From positions 1 to 37,739 of the forward strand of contig JAEUJY010000091.1 of the NCBI GenBank assembly GCA_016794525.1: 37,739 nucleotides of DNA. Reading direction: 5' to 3'. This stretch comes from Myxococcales bacterium. Lineage in GTDB: Bacteria > Myxococcota_A > Polyangia > Haliangiales > Haliangiaceae. Below the pieces are notes generated by a model, which was not told where the DNA came from, ran no database searches, and worked only from the letters and a program-made list of their open reading frames with translations. Made by a program: the position numbers and the translations under genes. Shown piece after piece: positions 14,596 through 22,812 of this stretch. Position 1 is the first letter of the stretch. Each line of letters starts with the position of its first letter.

Positions 14596-15405
14596 ATGCG
14601 CTGGGTCGTGAGCCTGGTCGGCCTGGCGGTGGCCGCCGCGCCGGCCGCCGCCGATCTGGTCGACGTCCGCCTGTCCGAGGTCGCGACCGCGAGCGCCGTC
14701 GGCGATCCCGCGGCGCGCTACGTCGAGCTCGAGGCCACCGCCGCCGCGTGCGTGTTCCCGTCGACGCGGGTGGTCAGCTACGACGCCGCCGGCGCGGTCG
14801 TCGGCGACGTCGCGCCCTTCGCCAGCGCCACCTGCGTCGCCGCCGGCACGTTCCTGCTGCTCGCGACGCCGGCGGCCCGGACCGCGTTCGGCATCGCCGA
14901 GGTCGACGGCAGCCTGGTGCCGCCGATCGATCTCGACGCCGGCCAGCTGTGCCTGGTGTCGTCGGCGACCCGCTACGACTGCGTGCGCTGGGGGGCGATC
15001 GCGGCGCCGGTGCGCGACCTGTTCGGCCCCGACGACGCCACCGCGGCGATCCCGCCGCCGGCCGGCCTGGCGCTGGCGCGGATCGCCAACACCGACGTGA
15101 TCGCGGTCGACTGGCGGGTCGAGACGCCGTCGCCGCGGCGGCCCAACGACGGCACGCCGTGGGATCCGGCCGACGCCGGCGTCGACGCGCCGCGCCCCGA
15201 CGCGGGCACCGACGCCGCGCCGCCGATCGACGCCGCGCGCGCCGACGCCGCGGCCGACGCGCCGGTGGCCGACGCCAGCCAGGCGTTCCTCGATCTCGAT
15301 CCCGGCGGTGGCGCGGCGTGCGGCTGCGCCAGCGGGCCGACGCCCGACGGCGCCGCGGCGCTGCTCGCGGTGGCCGCGCTGCTGGCGCGGCGCCGGCGGC
15401 GCTGA
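14596..15405 (+). CDS. Surface protein with lamin-tail-like domain and MYXO-CTERM-like sorting tail
   Basis: The 269-residue product has a signal peptide (MRWVVSLVGLAVAAAPAAA). A globular part of about 150 residues (DVRLSEVATAS, YVELEATAAAC, LCLVSSATRYDCVRW) resembles lamin-tail-like domains of myxobacterial surface proteins. A DA-rich linker follows, and then a tripartite tail: Cys-containing GGGAACGCASG, a hydrophobic segment (AALLAVAALLA) and RRRRR. That tail matches the MYXO-CTERM pattern, which is known to direct surface anchoring in Myxococcota. ATG 14596 is preceded 5 bases away by TACGAT (14585-14590), suggesting a leaderless transcript. It converges with the multihaem gene (4-base gap). 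Confidence 0.8.
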   Translation: MRWVVSLVGLAVAAAPAAADLVDVRLSEVATASAVGDPAARYVELEATAAACVFPSTRVVSYDAAGAVVGDVAPFASATCVAAGTFLLLATPAARTAFGIAEVDGSLVPPIDLDAGQLCLVSSATRYDCVRWGAIAAPVRDLFGPDDATAAIPPPAGLALARIANTDVIAVDWRVETPSPRRPNDGTPWDPADAGVDAPRPDAGTDAAPPIDAARADAAADAPVADASQAFLDLDPGGGAACGCASGPTPDGAAALLAVAALLARRRRR

Positions 15406-15409
15406 CGCG

Positions 15410-18400
15410 TCACCAGGTCTCGAGGCCGTGGCAGGCCGGGTCGCAGCGCTTGGTCGCGGCGGTCCAGGTCCCGGCCTGGCGCAACGACACCTGCACGACG
15501 CCGTCGACGTGCAGCGGCAGCCCGACGATCGTGGCCGAGCCGCTGACCACCGTGGCGTGGCACTCCTGGCAGGCGATGCCGCGCGACTTCACGTGCAGCC
15601 GGTGTTCGCCCGACATGTTGAACGTCGTCGTCGGCGTGGTCGCGTCGTGGTGGCACGACGCGCAGGTGATGACCGGGTCGGTGGTCCAGGTCGCGGCGCC
15701 GCCGTCGGTGCGGCCGTCGCCGTGGCAGTGCATCGCCGCGCAGCCGGCGGTCGCCGGCGCGTAGGTCGCGGTCGGGTTGAGCGCGTCGAAGCGCACCTCG
15801 GCGCGGCCGTCGCCGTCGATGTGGCCGGGCGACAGCGCCGACGTCGGCGTGACGTGGCAGCGGGCGCAGGTCCACGGCGCGTGGATCGCGGTGGCGTCGA
15901 GGTGCAGCGTGTGGGCGCCGACCGCGATCGTGCTGCGCGCCAGCTCGCCGCCGACGCCGGCCGGCGGCGCGCCCGACGCGTTGTCGACGCCGCCGTGGCA
16001 GAACGTGCACCGGGTCTCCCAGTCGGCGTGGCACGACGTGCACGACACCGCGCTCATGCCGCCGCGCAGATCGGCGCCGTGGCAGGTCTGGCAGGCCGCG
16101 AGGCCGCCGTCGTTGGCCGCCGCGCCGTGGGCCGCCGGCGTGGCCCAGCCGGTCGGGTGGACCGCGGTGACCTCGACGACGCCGTCGACGTGCAGCGCCG
16201 GGCCGACGAACGCGCCGGCGAGCGACACCACGGCCGGGTGGCACATGCCGCAGGCCTGCGGCACCGGCGCGCCGACCGCCGGGTGCGCGCCGCCCGGCGG
16301 CAGGCCGTGGCACGTGCCGCACGCGGCCTGGGTGCCGTCGACGATGGTCCACTGCGGCGCGTGGTTGCTGCCGCCGGGTGCCAGCGTCGCGCCGTGGCAG
16401 TAGGCGCCGGCGCAGCGCGCGCCGTCGAAGCTCGGGGTGGCGCCGTCGGCGCGCGCGGTGGCGCCGAACCGCAGCTCGGCCGGCAGCGGCGTGTCGAAGT
16501 GGCCGGCGGCGAGGACGCTGCTCGGGACCACGTGGCATTCGCCGCAGGCGATCGGCGCGCGCCAGGTCGAGGCGCGCAGGTGGCTGCGGTGCGCGCCGAC
16601 GCCGCGGGTGGTCGTGGCGAGGTTGCCGCCGACGTCGCGGGGCGGCGACGGATCGCCCGCGCCGCCGTGGCACGAGTCGCAGGTGAGGCTGCGGACCTCG
16701 ACGACGCCGTCGACGTGCAGGGCGGCGTTGGCGAAGCTGCCGTCGGGAGCGATCACCGCGTCGTGGCAGGCGCTGCACGCGGCCGGGATCGCGCCGGTGA
16801 CCGGCGGGTGGCCGCCGCCGGGTGGCAGGCCGTGGCACGCGCCGCACGCGGCCTGGGTGCCGTCGACGCGGGTCCACGTCGGCGCCGTGGTCGTGCCGCC
16901 CGGGCGCAGCGTCGCGCCGTGGCAGTAGACGCCGGCGCAGGTCGCGCCGCCGAAGCTGGGCGTCGCGCCGTCGGCGCGGGCCCGCGGGCCAAAGGTCAGC
17001 TCGGCGGGGAGCGCGGTGTCGCGGTGGCCGGGGCTGTCGACCGACGTCGGCACCAGGTGGCAGTCGGTGCACGCGATCGGCGCGCGCCACGTCGACGCGC
17101 GCAGGTGGCTGCGGTGGGCGCCGACGCCGCGGGCGGTGGTCGCGAGGTTGCCGGCGAGGTCGCGGGGCGGCGCGGGATCGCCGGCGCCGCCGTGGCACCC
17201 GTCGCACGCCGCGGCGGTGACCTCGACGACGCCGTCGATGTGCAGCGCGGCGTTGGCGAAGGTGCCGCCCGGGGCGATCACCGCGCCGTGGCACGGCGCG
17301 CACGACATCGGCGGCGCGCCGGACACGCTCGGGTGCGGCGCGCCCGGCGGCAGGCCGTGGCAGGTGCCGCACGCGTCCTGGCTGCCGTCGACCTGCGTCC
17401 ACGTCGGCGTGGTGTCGGCGCCGCCGGGCGCCAGCGTCGCGCCGTGGCAGTACGCGCCCTGGCAGGTCACGCCGTCGAAGACCGGCGCCGCGCCGTCGGC
17501 GGTCGCCAGCGGCCCGAACGTCAGCTCGGCCGGGCGCGGCGAGTCGAGGTGGCCGACCGCGGTCGGCGTCGCCGGCACGCGGTGGCACTCCTCGCACGCG
17601 ATCGGTGCGTGCCACGGCGACGGCGCCAGGTGCGCCTGGTGCGCGCCGACCGCGCGCGCGGTGGTCGCGGTCTCGCCGAGCAGACCGCGCGGCGGCGCCG
17701 GGCTCGCGCTCGAGCCGTGGCACGCGTCGCAGCTGGTGGCGACGACCTCGACGATGCCGTCGAGGTGCAGCGTCGGATCGGCGAAGCTGCCGTCGGCGGC
17801 GATCACCGCGCCGTGGCACGCGCTGCACGCCGCCGGCACCGCGCCGGTGACGGTCGGGTGGCTGCCGCCCGGCGGCAGGCCGTGGCAGGTGCCGCACGCG
17901 GCCTGGGTGCCGTCGACCCGGGTCCAGGTCGGCGTCGTGTCGCTGCCGCCGCCGAGCGTGGCGCCGTGGCAGTAAGCGCCGGCGCAGGTCACGCCGTCGA
18001 AGCTCGGCGTCGCGCCGGCCGCAGTCGCCAGCGGCCCGAACGTCAGCTCCGCGGGCAGCGCGGTGTCGGCGTGGCCGACCGCGCCGACGCTGGCAGGCAC
18101 GGCGTGGCACTCGGCGCACGCGACCGGCGCGTGCCAGGTCGCCGCCCGCAGGTGGCTGCGGTGCGCGCCCACGCCGCGGGCGGTGGTCGAGACCTGGCCG
18201 CTGAGGCTGGTCGGCGGCGACGGATCGCCAGCCGAGCCGTGGCACGAGTCGCACGCCAGCTCGCGCAGCTCGACGACGCCGTCGATGTGGTTGGTCGCGT
18301 CGAGGAACGGCGTGCGCAGGTCGACCGACGGGTGACAGGGGCTGCAGAAGGTCGCCGCCGGGTGCGGCGGGCCGGGCGGCAGGCCGTGGCAGGTGCCGCA

Positions 18401-18949
18401 CGCGGCCTGGCCGGGCTGGCCCGAGGCCCACCGCGGCGCCGGGTTGGTGCCGCCGGCCAGGCTGGCGCCGTGGCAGTAGGTCGTGCACTGCACGCCGTCG
18501 AAGGCCGGGGTGACGCCGCCGGCGCTGGCCAGCGGGCTCCACGTCAGCTCGGCCGGCAACGCGCTGTCGACGTGGCCGAGCGAGTCGCGGGTCGGCGGCA
18601 CCACGTGGCAGTCGCCGCACGCCAGGTCGCGGTGCCAGAAGGCGCCGGTGGTCAGGTGGGCGCGGTGGGCGCCGACGCCGCGCAGGAGCGGGCTCACGCC
18701 GCCGGTGGTGTCGCGCGGCGGCGCCGCCGTGGTGGCGTCGCCGTGGCAGGTCTCGCAGGCCGGCTCGATCGCGGCGTCGACGTCGGCGTCGATGTCGGCG
18801 TCGACGTCGGCGTCGACCGCGACCGCCGCGTCGGTGGCGGCGTCGAGGTCGGGCGCGTCGACCGCGGCGTCCGGGGGGAGCGCTGCGCCGCCGCCACAGG
18901 CGGCGACCGCGAGCGTGACGACCAGCAGCGCGCGACGGAGCAGGCGCAT
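15410..18949 (-). CDS. Multihaem c-type cytochrome lipoprotein with tandem 175-residue repeats
   Basis: The 1179-residue product has a lipoprotein signal (MRLLRRALLVVTLAVAAC, lipid Cys18) and a DA/DV repeat linker to about residue 61. After that, candidate haem-attachment sites occur about every 34 residues. I count 26 CxxCH, 5 CxxxxCH (such as CAGAYCH) and 2 CxxxCH (CTTYCH, CDPACH), 33 in all. The alternation of C4xCH and CxxCH is the pattern of the Geobacter GSu_C4xC__C2xCH family. Five tandem repeats of about 168-175 residues each carry five sites, and a divergent C-terminal part carries eight. It is probably outer-membrane or extracellular and moves electrons; whether the atypical motifs bind haem is uncertain. 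No cytochrome c maturation gene is in the window. Confidence 0.9.
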   Translation of the reverse strand: MRLLRRALLVVTLAVAACGGGAALPPDAAVDAPDLDAATDAAVAVDADVDADIDADVDAAIEPACETCHGDATTAAPPRDTTGGVSPLLRGVGAHRAHLTTGAFWHRDLACGDCHVVPPTRDSLGHVDSALPAELTWSPLASAGGVTPAFDGVQCTTYCHGASLAGGTNPAPRWASGQPGQAACGTCHGLPPGPPHPAATFCSPCHPSVDLRTPFLDATNHIDGVVELRELACDSCHGSAGDPSPPTSLSGQVSTTARGVGAHRSHLRAATWHAPVACAECHAVPASVGAVGHADTALPAELTFGPLATAAGATPSFDGVTCAGAYCHGATLGGGSDTTPTWTRVDGTQAACGTCHGLPPGGSHPTVTGAVPAACSACHGAVIAADGSFADPTLHLDGIVEVVATSCDACHGSSASPAPPRGLLGETATTARAVGAHQAHLAPSPWHAPIACEECHRVPATPTAVGHLDSPRPAELTFGPLATADGAAPVFDGVTCQGAYCHGATLAPGGADTTPTWTQVDGSQDACGTCHGLPPGAPHPSVSGAPPMSCAPCHGAVIAPGGTFANAALHIDGVVEVTAAACDGCHGGAGDPAPPRDLAGNLATTARGVGAHRSHLRASTWRAPIACTDCHLVPTSVDSPGHRDTALPAELTFGPRARADGATPSFGGATCAGVYCHGATLRPGGTTTAPTWTRVDGTQAACGACHGLPPGGGHPPVTGAIPAACSACHDAVIAPDGSFANAALHVDGVVEVRSLTCDSCHGGAGDPSPPRDVGGNLATTTRGVGAHRSHLRASTWRAPIACGECHVVPSSVLAAGHFDTPLPAELRFGATARADGATPSFDGARCAGAYCHGATLAPGGSNHAPQWTIVDGTQAACGTCHGLPPGGAHPAVGAPVPQACGMCHPAVVSLAGAFVGPALHVDGVVEVTAVHPTGWATPAAHGAAANDGGLAACQTCHGADLRGGMSAVSCTSCHADWETRCTFCHGGVDNASGAPPAGVGGELARSTIAVGAHTLHLDATAIHAPWTCARCHVTPTSALSPGHIDGDGRAEVRFDALNPTATYAPATAGCAAMHCHGDGRTDGGAATWTTDPVITCASCHHDATTPTTTFNMSGEHRLHVKSRGIACQECHATVVSGSATIVGLPLHVDGVVQVSLRQAGTWTAATKRCDPACHGLETW
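16160..18679 (-). repeat. Five tandem ~525-bp coding repeats in the cytochrome gene
   Basis: The segment coding for the G/A-V-G-A-H motif that opens each unit recurs at 18679, 18175, 17653, 17128 and 16603, giving periods of 504, 522, 525 and 525 bp. The fourth and fifth units are the most alike, which suggests recent duplication or gene conversion. Each unit carries one C4xCH and four CxxCH sites. Confidence 0.85.
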
Positions 18950-19151
18950 GCCGCGAGCGCGTGCAACCAGGGCGCCGACGGCGCGGGTGAGTCAGGATGC
19001 CGCGCCTGCGCCCGCGCTGGCGCCGCCGTTCGCGCACGCTTTGCGGCGGCGGCGCGCGCCGCCGCGGTCCCTCGCAGAAACCGCGCGGCCGGGCGCGGCC
19101 CGGCGTGCCAGCGCGGCGCGCCGGCTGTGCAACGATCGGACAGCGTCGTCG
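18950..19151. other. Intergenic gap between UbiB-like and cytochrome genes
   Basis: This 202-base gap separates two minus-strand genes. It is extremely GC-rich, with short self-complementary tracts such as GGCGGCGGCGCGCGCCGCC around 19043. I see no convincing gene or consensus promoter in it. Confidence 0.4.
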
Positions 19152-20429
19152 CTACAGTCGCCCGGCGGCCTTGAGCGTCGCGAAGAACGGCAGCGCCTCG
19201 CGCATCAGGTCGAGGTCGGGATCGAGCTGCTTGCCGATGCCCTCGGTGACCGCGATGGCGACGTTGCACATCGTGTAGGTGGCGTTCACCCGCACCCGGT
19301 GGGTGCGCAGGATGTTCATCATGTCGAGCGCCACCGTCGACACCTGGACCTCGCCCAGCGCCTTGCCCAGGTAGCGGCCGACGAACGCGATCACGTCGGC
19401 CTCGTAGGCGGCGTAGTCGCGGACCTTGGCCGACGGCGAGAACTCGGCCATCAGCTTGGCCATCGTCTTGCCGTCGCCGGCGGCCCAGCTCGCGAACGAC
19501 ATCGCGAACGCGCGGCGGGCCCGCTCGTCGAGCTCGGCGGTCAGGCCGAGATCGAGCAGCACCACCTTGGCGTCGCGGTCGACCAGGATGTTGCCGGGGT
19601 GCAGGTCGGCGTGGACGAAGCCGTCGGCGAAGACCATCTGCAGGAGCGTGCGGAAGCCGATCTTGGCCAGCCGGGTGGCGTCGGCGCCCTGGGCCCGCGG
19701 CGCGTCGAGCACCTTGGCGCCGGTGATGAAGTCCATCGTCAGCACCCGCGGCGAGCACAGCGCCGGGTGCAGCCGCGGGAACGCGACGTCGGGATCGCTG
19801 GCGAAGTTCTTGGCGAAGCGCGCGTTGTTGCCGGCCTCGATCGACAGATCGATCTGCGCGCGGATCGCGCGGCCGAACTCGTCGACGCTCTCGACCGGGG
19901 CCAGGAGCCGCGCCGAGGGGACCAGCGCGATCACCCGCGCGACCAGCCGCATCACGGTCAGATCGAACGCGACCAGGTCGGGCAGGCCCGGCCGGCGCAC
20001 CTTGACCGCGACCGGCGTGCCGTCGGCCAGCTCGGCCTTGTGCACCTGCGCCACCGACGCCGACGCCACCGGCGTCCGGTCGAAGCGCGCGAACAGCTCG
20101 TCGGGGCCCTTGCCGAAGTCCTCGCGGAACGCGCGCTCGACGTGGCGCCACGCGAACGCGCCGACGTCGTCCTGTAGCCGGGTCAGCGCGCCGATGATGT
20201 GCGGCGGGAACAGATCGGGGCGGGTCGACATGATCTGGCCGACCTTCACGAACGTCGCGCCCAGGCCGATCAGCAGCGCGGCCAGCCGCCGCCCGAACCA
20301 CGCCTGCCGCGCGGCCTTGCCGCGGAAGCTCAGCAGCAGCGCGAGCCAGCCGACGAACCACACCAGGCCGTGACCCAGCAGCAGCAGCGCGATCCACAGC
20401 CCGCGACCGGTGAAGCGAAGCGCGCGCAT
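19152..20429 (-). CDS. UbiB/ABC1 (AarF)-family atypical kinase
   Basis: The 425-residue protein carries the family signatures in order: the KxGQ motif (FVKVGQIMSTRPDLFP), the Ala-rich nucleotide loop (VASASVAQVH), VAVKVRRPG, the catalytic-type ADLHPGNILV and the metal-binding LLDLGL. An N-terminal hydrophobic stretch (LWIALLLLGHGLVWFVGWLALLL) should anchor it to the membrane. Family members are ATPases linked to quinone biosynthesis or lipid handling; the exact substrate cannot be read here. ATG 20429 (MRALRFTGRG) is chosen because conservation begins there. It is divergent from the exported protein at 20457 with only 27 bases between, and upstream of the cytochrome gene on the same strand. 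Confidence 0.9.
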   Translation of the reverse strand: MRALRFTGRGLWIALLLLGHGLVWFVGWLALLLSFRGKAARQAWFGRRLAALLIGLGATFVKVGQIMSTRPDLFPPHIIGALTRLQDDVGAFAWRHVERAFREDFGKGPDELFARFDRTPVASASVAQVHKAELADGTPVAVKVRRPGLPDLVAFDLTVMRLVARVIALVPSARLLAPVESVDEFGRAIRAQIDLSIEAGNNARFAKNFASDPDVAFPRLHPALCSPRVLTMDFITGAKVLDAPRAQGADATRLAKIGFRTLLQMVFADGFVHADLHPGNILVDRDAKVVLLDLGLTAELDERARRAFAMSFASWAAGDGKTMAKLMAEFSPSAKVRDYAAYEADVIAFVGRYLGKALGEVQVSTVALDMMNILRTHRVRVNATYTMCNVAIAVTEGIGKQLDPDLDLMREALPFFATLKAAGRL

Positions 20430-20456
20430 CCGTCGCCGTGTAGTATCAGCGCGACG
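20430..20456. promoter_or_regulatory. 27-base divergent start region with -10-like boxes on both strands
   Basis: TAGTAT at 20441-20446 lies 10 bases before ATG 20457 on the plus strand. The overlapping minus-strand GATACT lies 12 bases before ATG 20429. No good -35 boxes are seen. Both transcripts would have very short or no leaders. Confidence 0.4.
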
Positions 20457-21392
20457 ATGCAGCCACAACGGTGGAGTGGGGTCGCGGCGGCGCTGGCGCT
20501 CGGGTGGGCGGGGCCGGCGTCGGCCGGCGAGGCCGAGCGCGCGCCGCCGCCGATCGCGCTCACGTACGACGCGCCGGCCGCGTGCTCCGAGGAGCAGCTG
20601 CGCGACGCGCTCACCGCGCGCGTGCCGGAGGCGCGGATCGCGTCGGACGCTGCGGTGGTGGTGATCGCGCGCATCGCCGACAGCCGCGAGGGCTACCTCG
20701 CCGAGTTGACGGTGATCGCGCCGGGCGCGCCGGCCGATCGGCGGCTGTTCCCGCCGAGCGTGACCTGCGTCGACGCGACCGACGCGCTGGCCGGCGCGAT
20801 CGCCGGGCACCTGGCCGCGCTGCCGCCGCCGGCGCTGGCGCCGGGCGAGCGGCCCGTGGCGTGGGTGCGGCGACCGGTCGCGCGGTTCGAGTTCGGCGCC
20901 GGCGGCGAGCTGCTCGGCGGCGACGGGGCCGGCCTGGCGATCGAGGCGGGGTACCTGCGGCTGCGCGGGCCGTGGTGGGCGGGCGGCATGTTGCGCCTGC
21001 AGACGCGCAGCGAGACGCTGGGGCCGGCCGAGAGCTCGGCGCGGACCTACGGTGCTGCCGACCTCGTGGGGCTGGCCCGCGTCTGCCGCCGCGGCGGGCC
21101 GATCGAACTCTGTGGCCTGGTCGGCGCAGGCCTCCGGCGGCTGAGCGAGACGGATCGCTTCTCGTCGTACTCGAGCCTGGGCGGTTTCGGGGCGGTCGGC
21201 GGGCGCGCCGCGCTCGTCATTCCGATCGGCCGGCGGGTGGAGATCGCCGTGTGGGGCGAGGCGCTGATGCTCGCCGGACAGCCGACGCTCTACACCTCGG
21301 ACATCGGCAGCGGGGCGGGCAACGTGATCGTCGCTGGCAGCGTCGCCTTCGCGATCGAGCCCGCGCCATCAAAATCCCCGCGGCACCCTTGA
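20457..21392 (+). CDS. Exported beta-rich protein, probable outer-membrane or envelope protein
   Basis: The 311-residue product has a signal peptide (MQPQRWSGVAAALALGWAGPASAG). The first ~120 mature residues form a domain with two Cys (DAPAACSEEQL, SVTCVDATD) typical of myxobacterial periplasmic proteins with an alpha/beta fold. The C-terminal half alternates hydrophobic and polar residues with many Gly and aromatics (RFEFGAGGELLGG, LRGPWWAGGMLRLQTR, VEIAVWGEALMLAGQ), consistent with a small beta-barrel. No specific family is recognised. The final residues are basic (APSKSPRHP) rather than the usual barrel-terminal Phe, so the barrel prediction is uncertain. It is followed by tRNA-Val. Confidence 0.75.
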   Translation: MQPQRWSGVAAALALGWAGPASAGEAERAPPPIALTYDAPAACSEEQLRDALTARVPEARIASDAAVVVIARIADSREGYLAELTVIAPGAPADRRLFPPSVTCVDATDALAGAIAGHLAALPPPALAPGERPVAWVRRPVARFEFGAGGELLGGDGAGLAIEAGYLRLRGPWWAGGMLRLQTRSETLGPAESSARTYGAADLVGLARVCRRGGPIELCGLVGAGLRRLSETDRFSSYSSLGGFGAVGGRAALVIPIGRRVEIAVWGEALMLAGQPTLYTSDIGSGAGNVIVAGSVAFAIEPAPSKSPRHP

Positions 21393-21423
21393 CTCAGGCC
21401 GCCAAGCCAGCTACCAGATGCAC

Positions 21424-21445
21424 CTCGCGAATCCCACTTCGCGAG
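21424..21445 (+). terminator. Hairpin before tRNA-Val
   Basis: CTCGCGAA, a 6-base loop and TTCGCGAG form a perfect 8-bp stem 5 bases before the tRNA. There is no T-tract. It could end the upstream transcript or act in tRNA 5' processing. Confidence 0.4.
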
Positions 21446-21450
21446 AAGAC

Positions 21451-21523
<73 letters not shown>

Positions 21524-21570
21524 TAGGAATGACGGAGGGTTAGGCGGGTGGCGGGGCAGGGTCGGGCAGG

Positions 21571-21593
21571 TCGGGCCCCACTTCGGGCCCCAC
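21571..21593. repeat. Subterminal repeat, left end of element
   Basis: Two tandem copies of a 12-bp unit (minus strand GTGGGGCCCGAA, second copy lacking the last base) lie between the attachment site and the integrase stop. The same 23 bp recurs near the other end (36112-36134). Candidate arm-type integrase sites. Confidence 0.65.
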
Positions 21594-21594
21594 C

Positions 21595-22812
21595 TCAGTT
21601 GCTCCCCATCGGGGCGGGCACGGCCATCGCCACCAGCGCCGAGAGGCCGGCAGCGATCTCGTGGTCGCGGGCGGTGCTGTAGTGCCGTTGCATCGCTTCG
21701 GTGGCGTGCCCCGAGATCGCCCGCGTGATCACGCCCTCGACCCGCGCCTCGCGCGCCATGTCCTGAAACGTCCGGCGCATCGCGCGCGGCGTCAGCTTGT
21801 AGGGTAGCCCCATCGCCGCCGCGCACTTCGCGAAGGGCTTATCGAACGCCTCGACCGGCAGGAACGCGCCCGTCGTGCTGGGGAACAACAGGTCCGACGC
21901 CGCGGCCTTCCCCTTCAACCCCGCGACGTGGTCGCGCAGGATCGCCACCAGCTCGGCCGGCATCTGGATCCGCTGGTCGCGGCCGGTCTTCGTCGCCGGC
22001 ATCACCTCGGTGCCCCGCGTGTGCGACTGCCTGACGAGCAACAGACCATCGTCCCACTTCACGTCCGACGCCGGGCCGCGGCGTCGGAGCGGGCGCAGCG
22101 ACGACGGGCGAAGGCCGGTCACGAACCCGAGCACCGTGGGCGCGTACATCCTCGGGAACATCTCGCGCATGGTGGCCAGGAACCGCGGCACGTCGGCGGG
22201 CGCGAGCGAGTTCGGCGCTTCGTCGGTGTAGGTCCGATGGCCGCGGGTGTCGAACGGCCGCACCCGCCGCATCGGATCCTTCAGGTCGTACTCGTCGGCC
22301 GCCGCCGCGGTGATGACCCGGAGCACCGACAGGATCGTGTTGCCGGTGGTGGGGCTGGCGTTGCCGGCGCGGACCTTCGCGGCGAACCGGGCCTTCCATG
22401 CCTCGACGTCGGCCGCGGTCAGGTGATCGATGTAGATCGACCCGAACGCGGGATCGAGGTGGGCGCGGAGGATCACCATCCATTTCTCGCGACCGGACGC
22501 CGACGCGATCCGGCCATCGGTGATCTTGCGCGCCATGATCGTGGCCGCGTACTCGGTGAACCGCGGCAACGCCTCCGCATCGCGCGCGCCTCCCTTCGCG
22601 CGCTCGAGCTCGGCGGCCAGAGCGGCGCTCGCCTCGCGCGCGCTCTTGGCATCGGGCAGGGCGCGGCGCACCTCGACCATGCGGCCGGTGCGCGGGTCGA
22701 CGACACGCCCGCGGATGCGGTAGCCGCCGGCCTTGCGCTTGTAGACGCCGGGCGCCACGGGCTTGGGATCGATCTCGTCGTGCCAGCGTGACACCCACCG
22801 GCCGGCGCTCAC
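21595..22812 (-). CDS. int: Tyrosine recombinase integrase
   Basis: The 405-residue integrase has an N-terminal arm-binding-type segment (VYKRKAGGYRIRGRVVDPRT), a SAM-like core-binding domain (about 80-185) and a catalytic domain. The catalytic residues are Arg235 (TGLRPSSL), Lys275 (ATKTGRDQR), Arg346 in box II (PRAMRRTF), His369 (SGHA) and the nucleophile Tyr378 (RHYST). The box II His is replaced by Arg343, as in some phage integrases. It catalyses integration at, and excision from, the tRNA-Val 3' end. GTG 22812 overlaps the upstream gene's stop (GTGA). It is the last gene of a three-gene operon that starts behind the palindromic operator at 24125-24141. Confidence 0.93.
   Translation of the reverse strand: MSAGRWVSRWHDEIDPKPVAPGVYKRKAGGYRIRGRVVDPRTGRMVEVRRALPDAKSAREASAALAAELERAKGGARDAEALPRFTEYAATIMARKITDGRIASASGREKWMVILRAHLDPAFGSIYIDHLTAADVEAWKARFAAKVRAGNASPTTGNTILSVLRVITAAAADEYDLKDPMRRVRPFDTRGHRTYTDEAPNSLAPADVPRFLATMREMFPRMYAPTVLGFVTGLRPSSLRPLRRRGPASDVKWDDGLLLVRQSHTRGTEVMPATKTGRDQRIQMPAELVAILRDHVAGLKGKAAASDLLFPSTTGAFLPVEAFDKPFAKCAAAMGLPYKLTPRAMRRTFQDMAREARVEGVITRAISGHATEAMQRHYSTARDHEIAAGLSALVAMAVPAPMGSN

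Noticed and set aside
16160-18679. Regular repeats resembling a CRISPR array
   Set aside because: The period is about 525 bp and the repeats are coding; there are no short repeats with unique spacers and no cas genes.
18950-19151. Small RNA or gene between UbiB and the cytochrome
   Set aside because: Self-complementary GC tracts are common by chance here and no promoter or start signal supports a gene.
14973-19174. Very long frames on both strands (1354 and 1288 codons) across the cytochrome gene
   Set aside because: They are mirror frames of the haem repeats, rich in Arg/Ala without domains; the CxxCH frame is the coding one.
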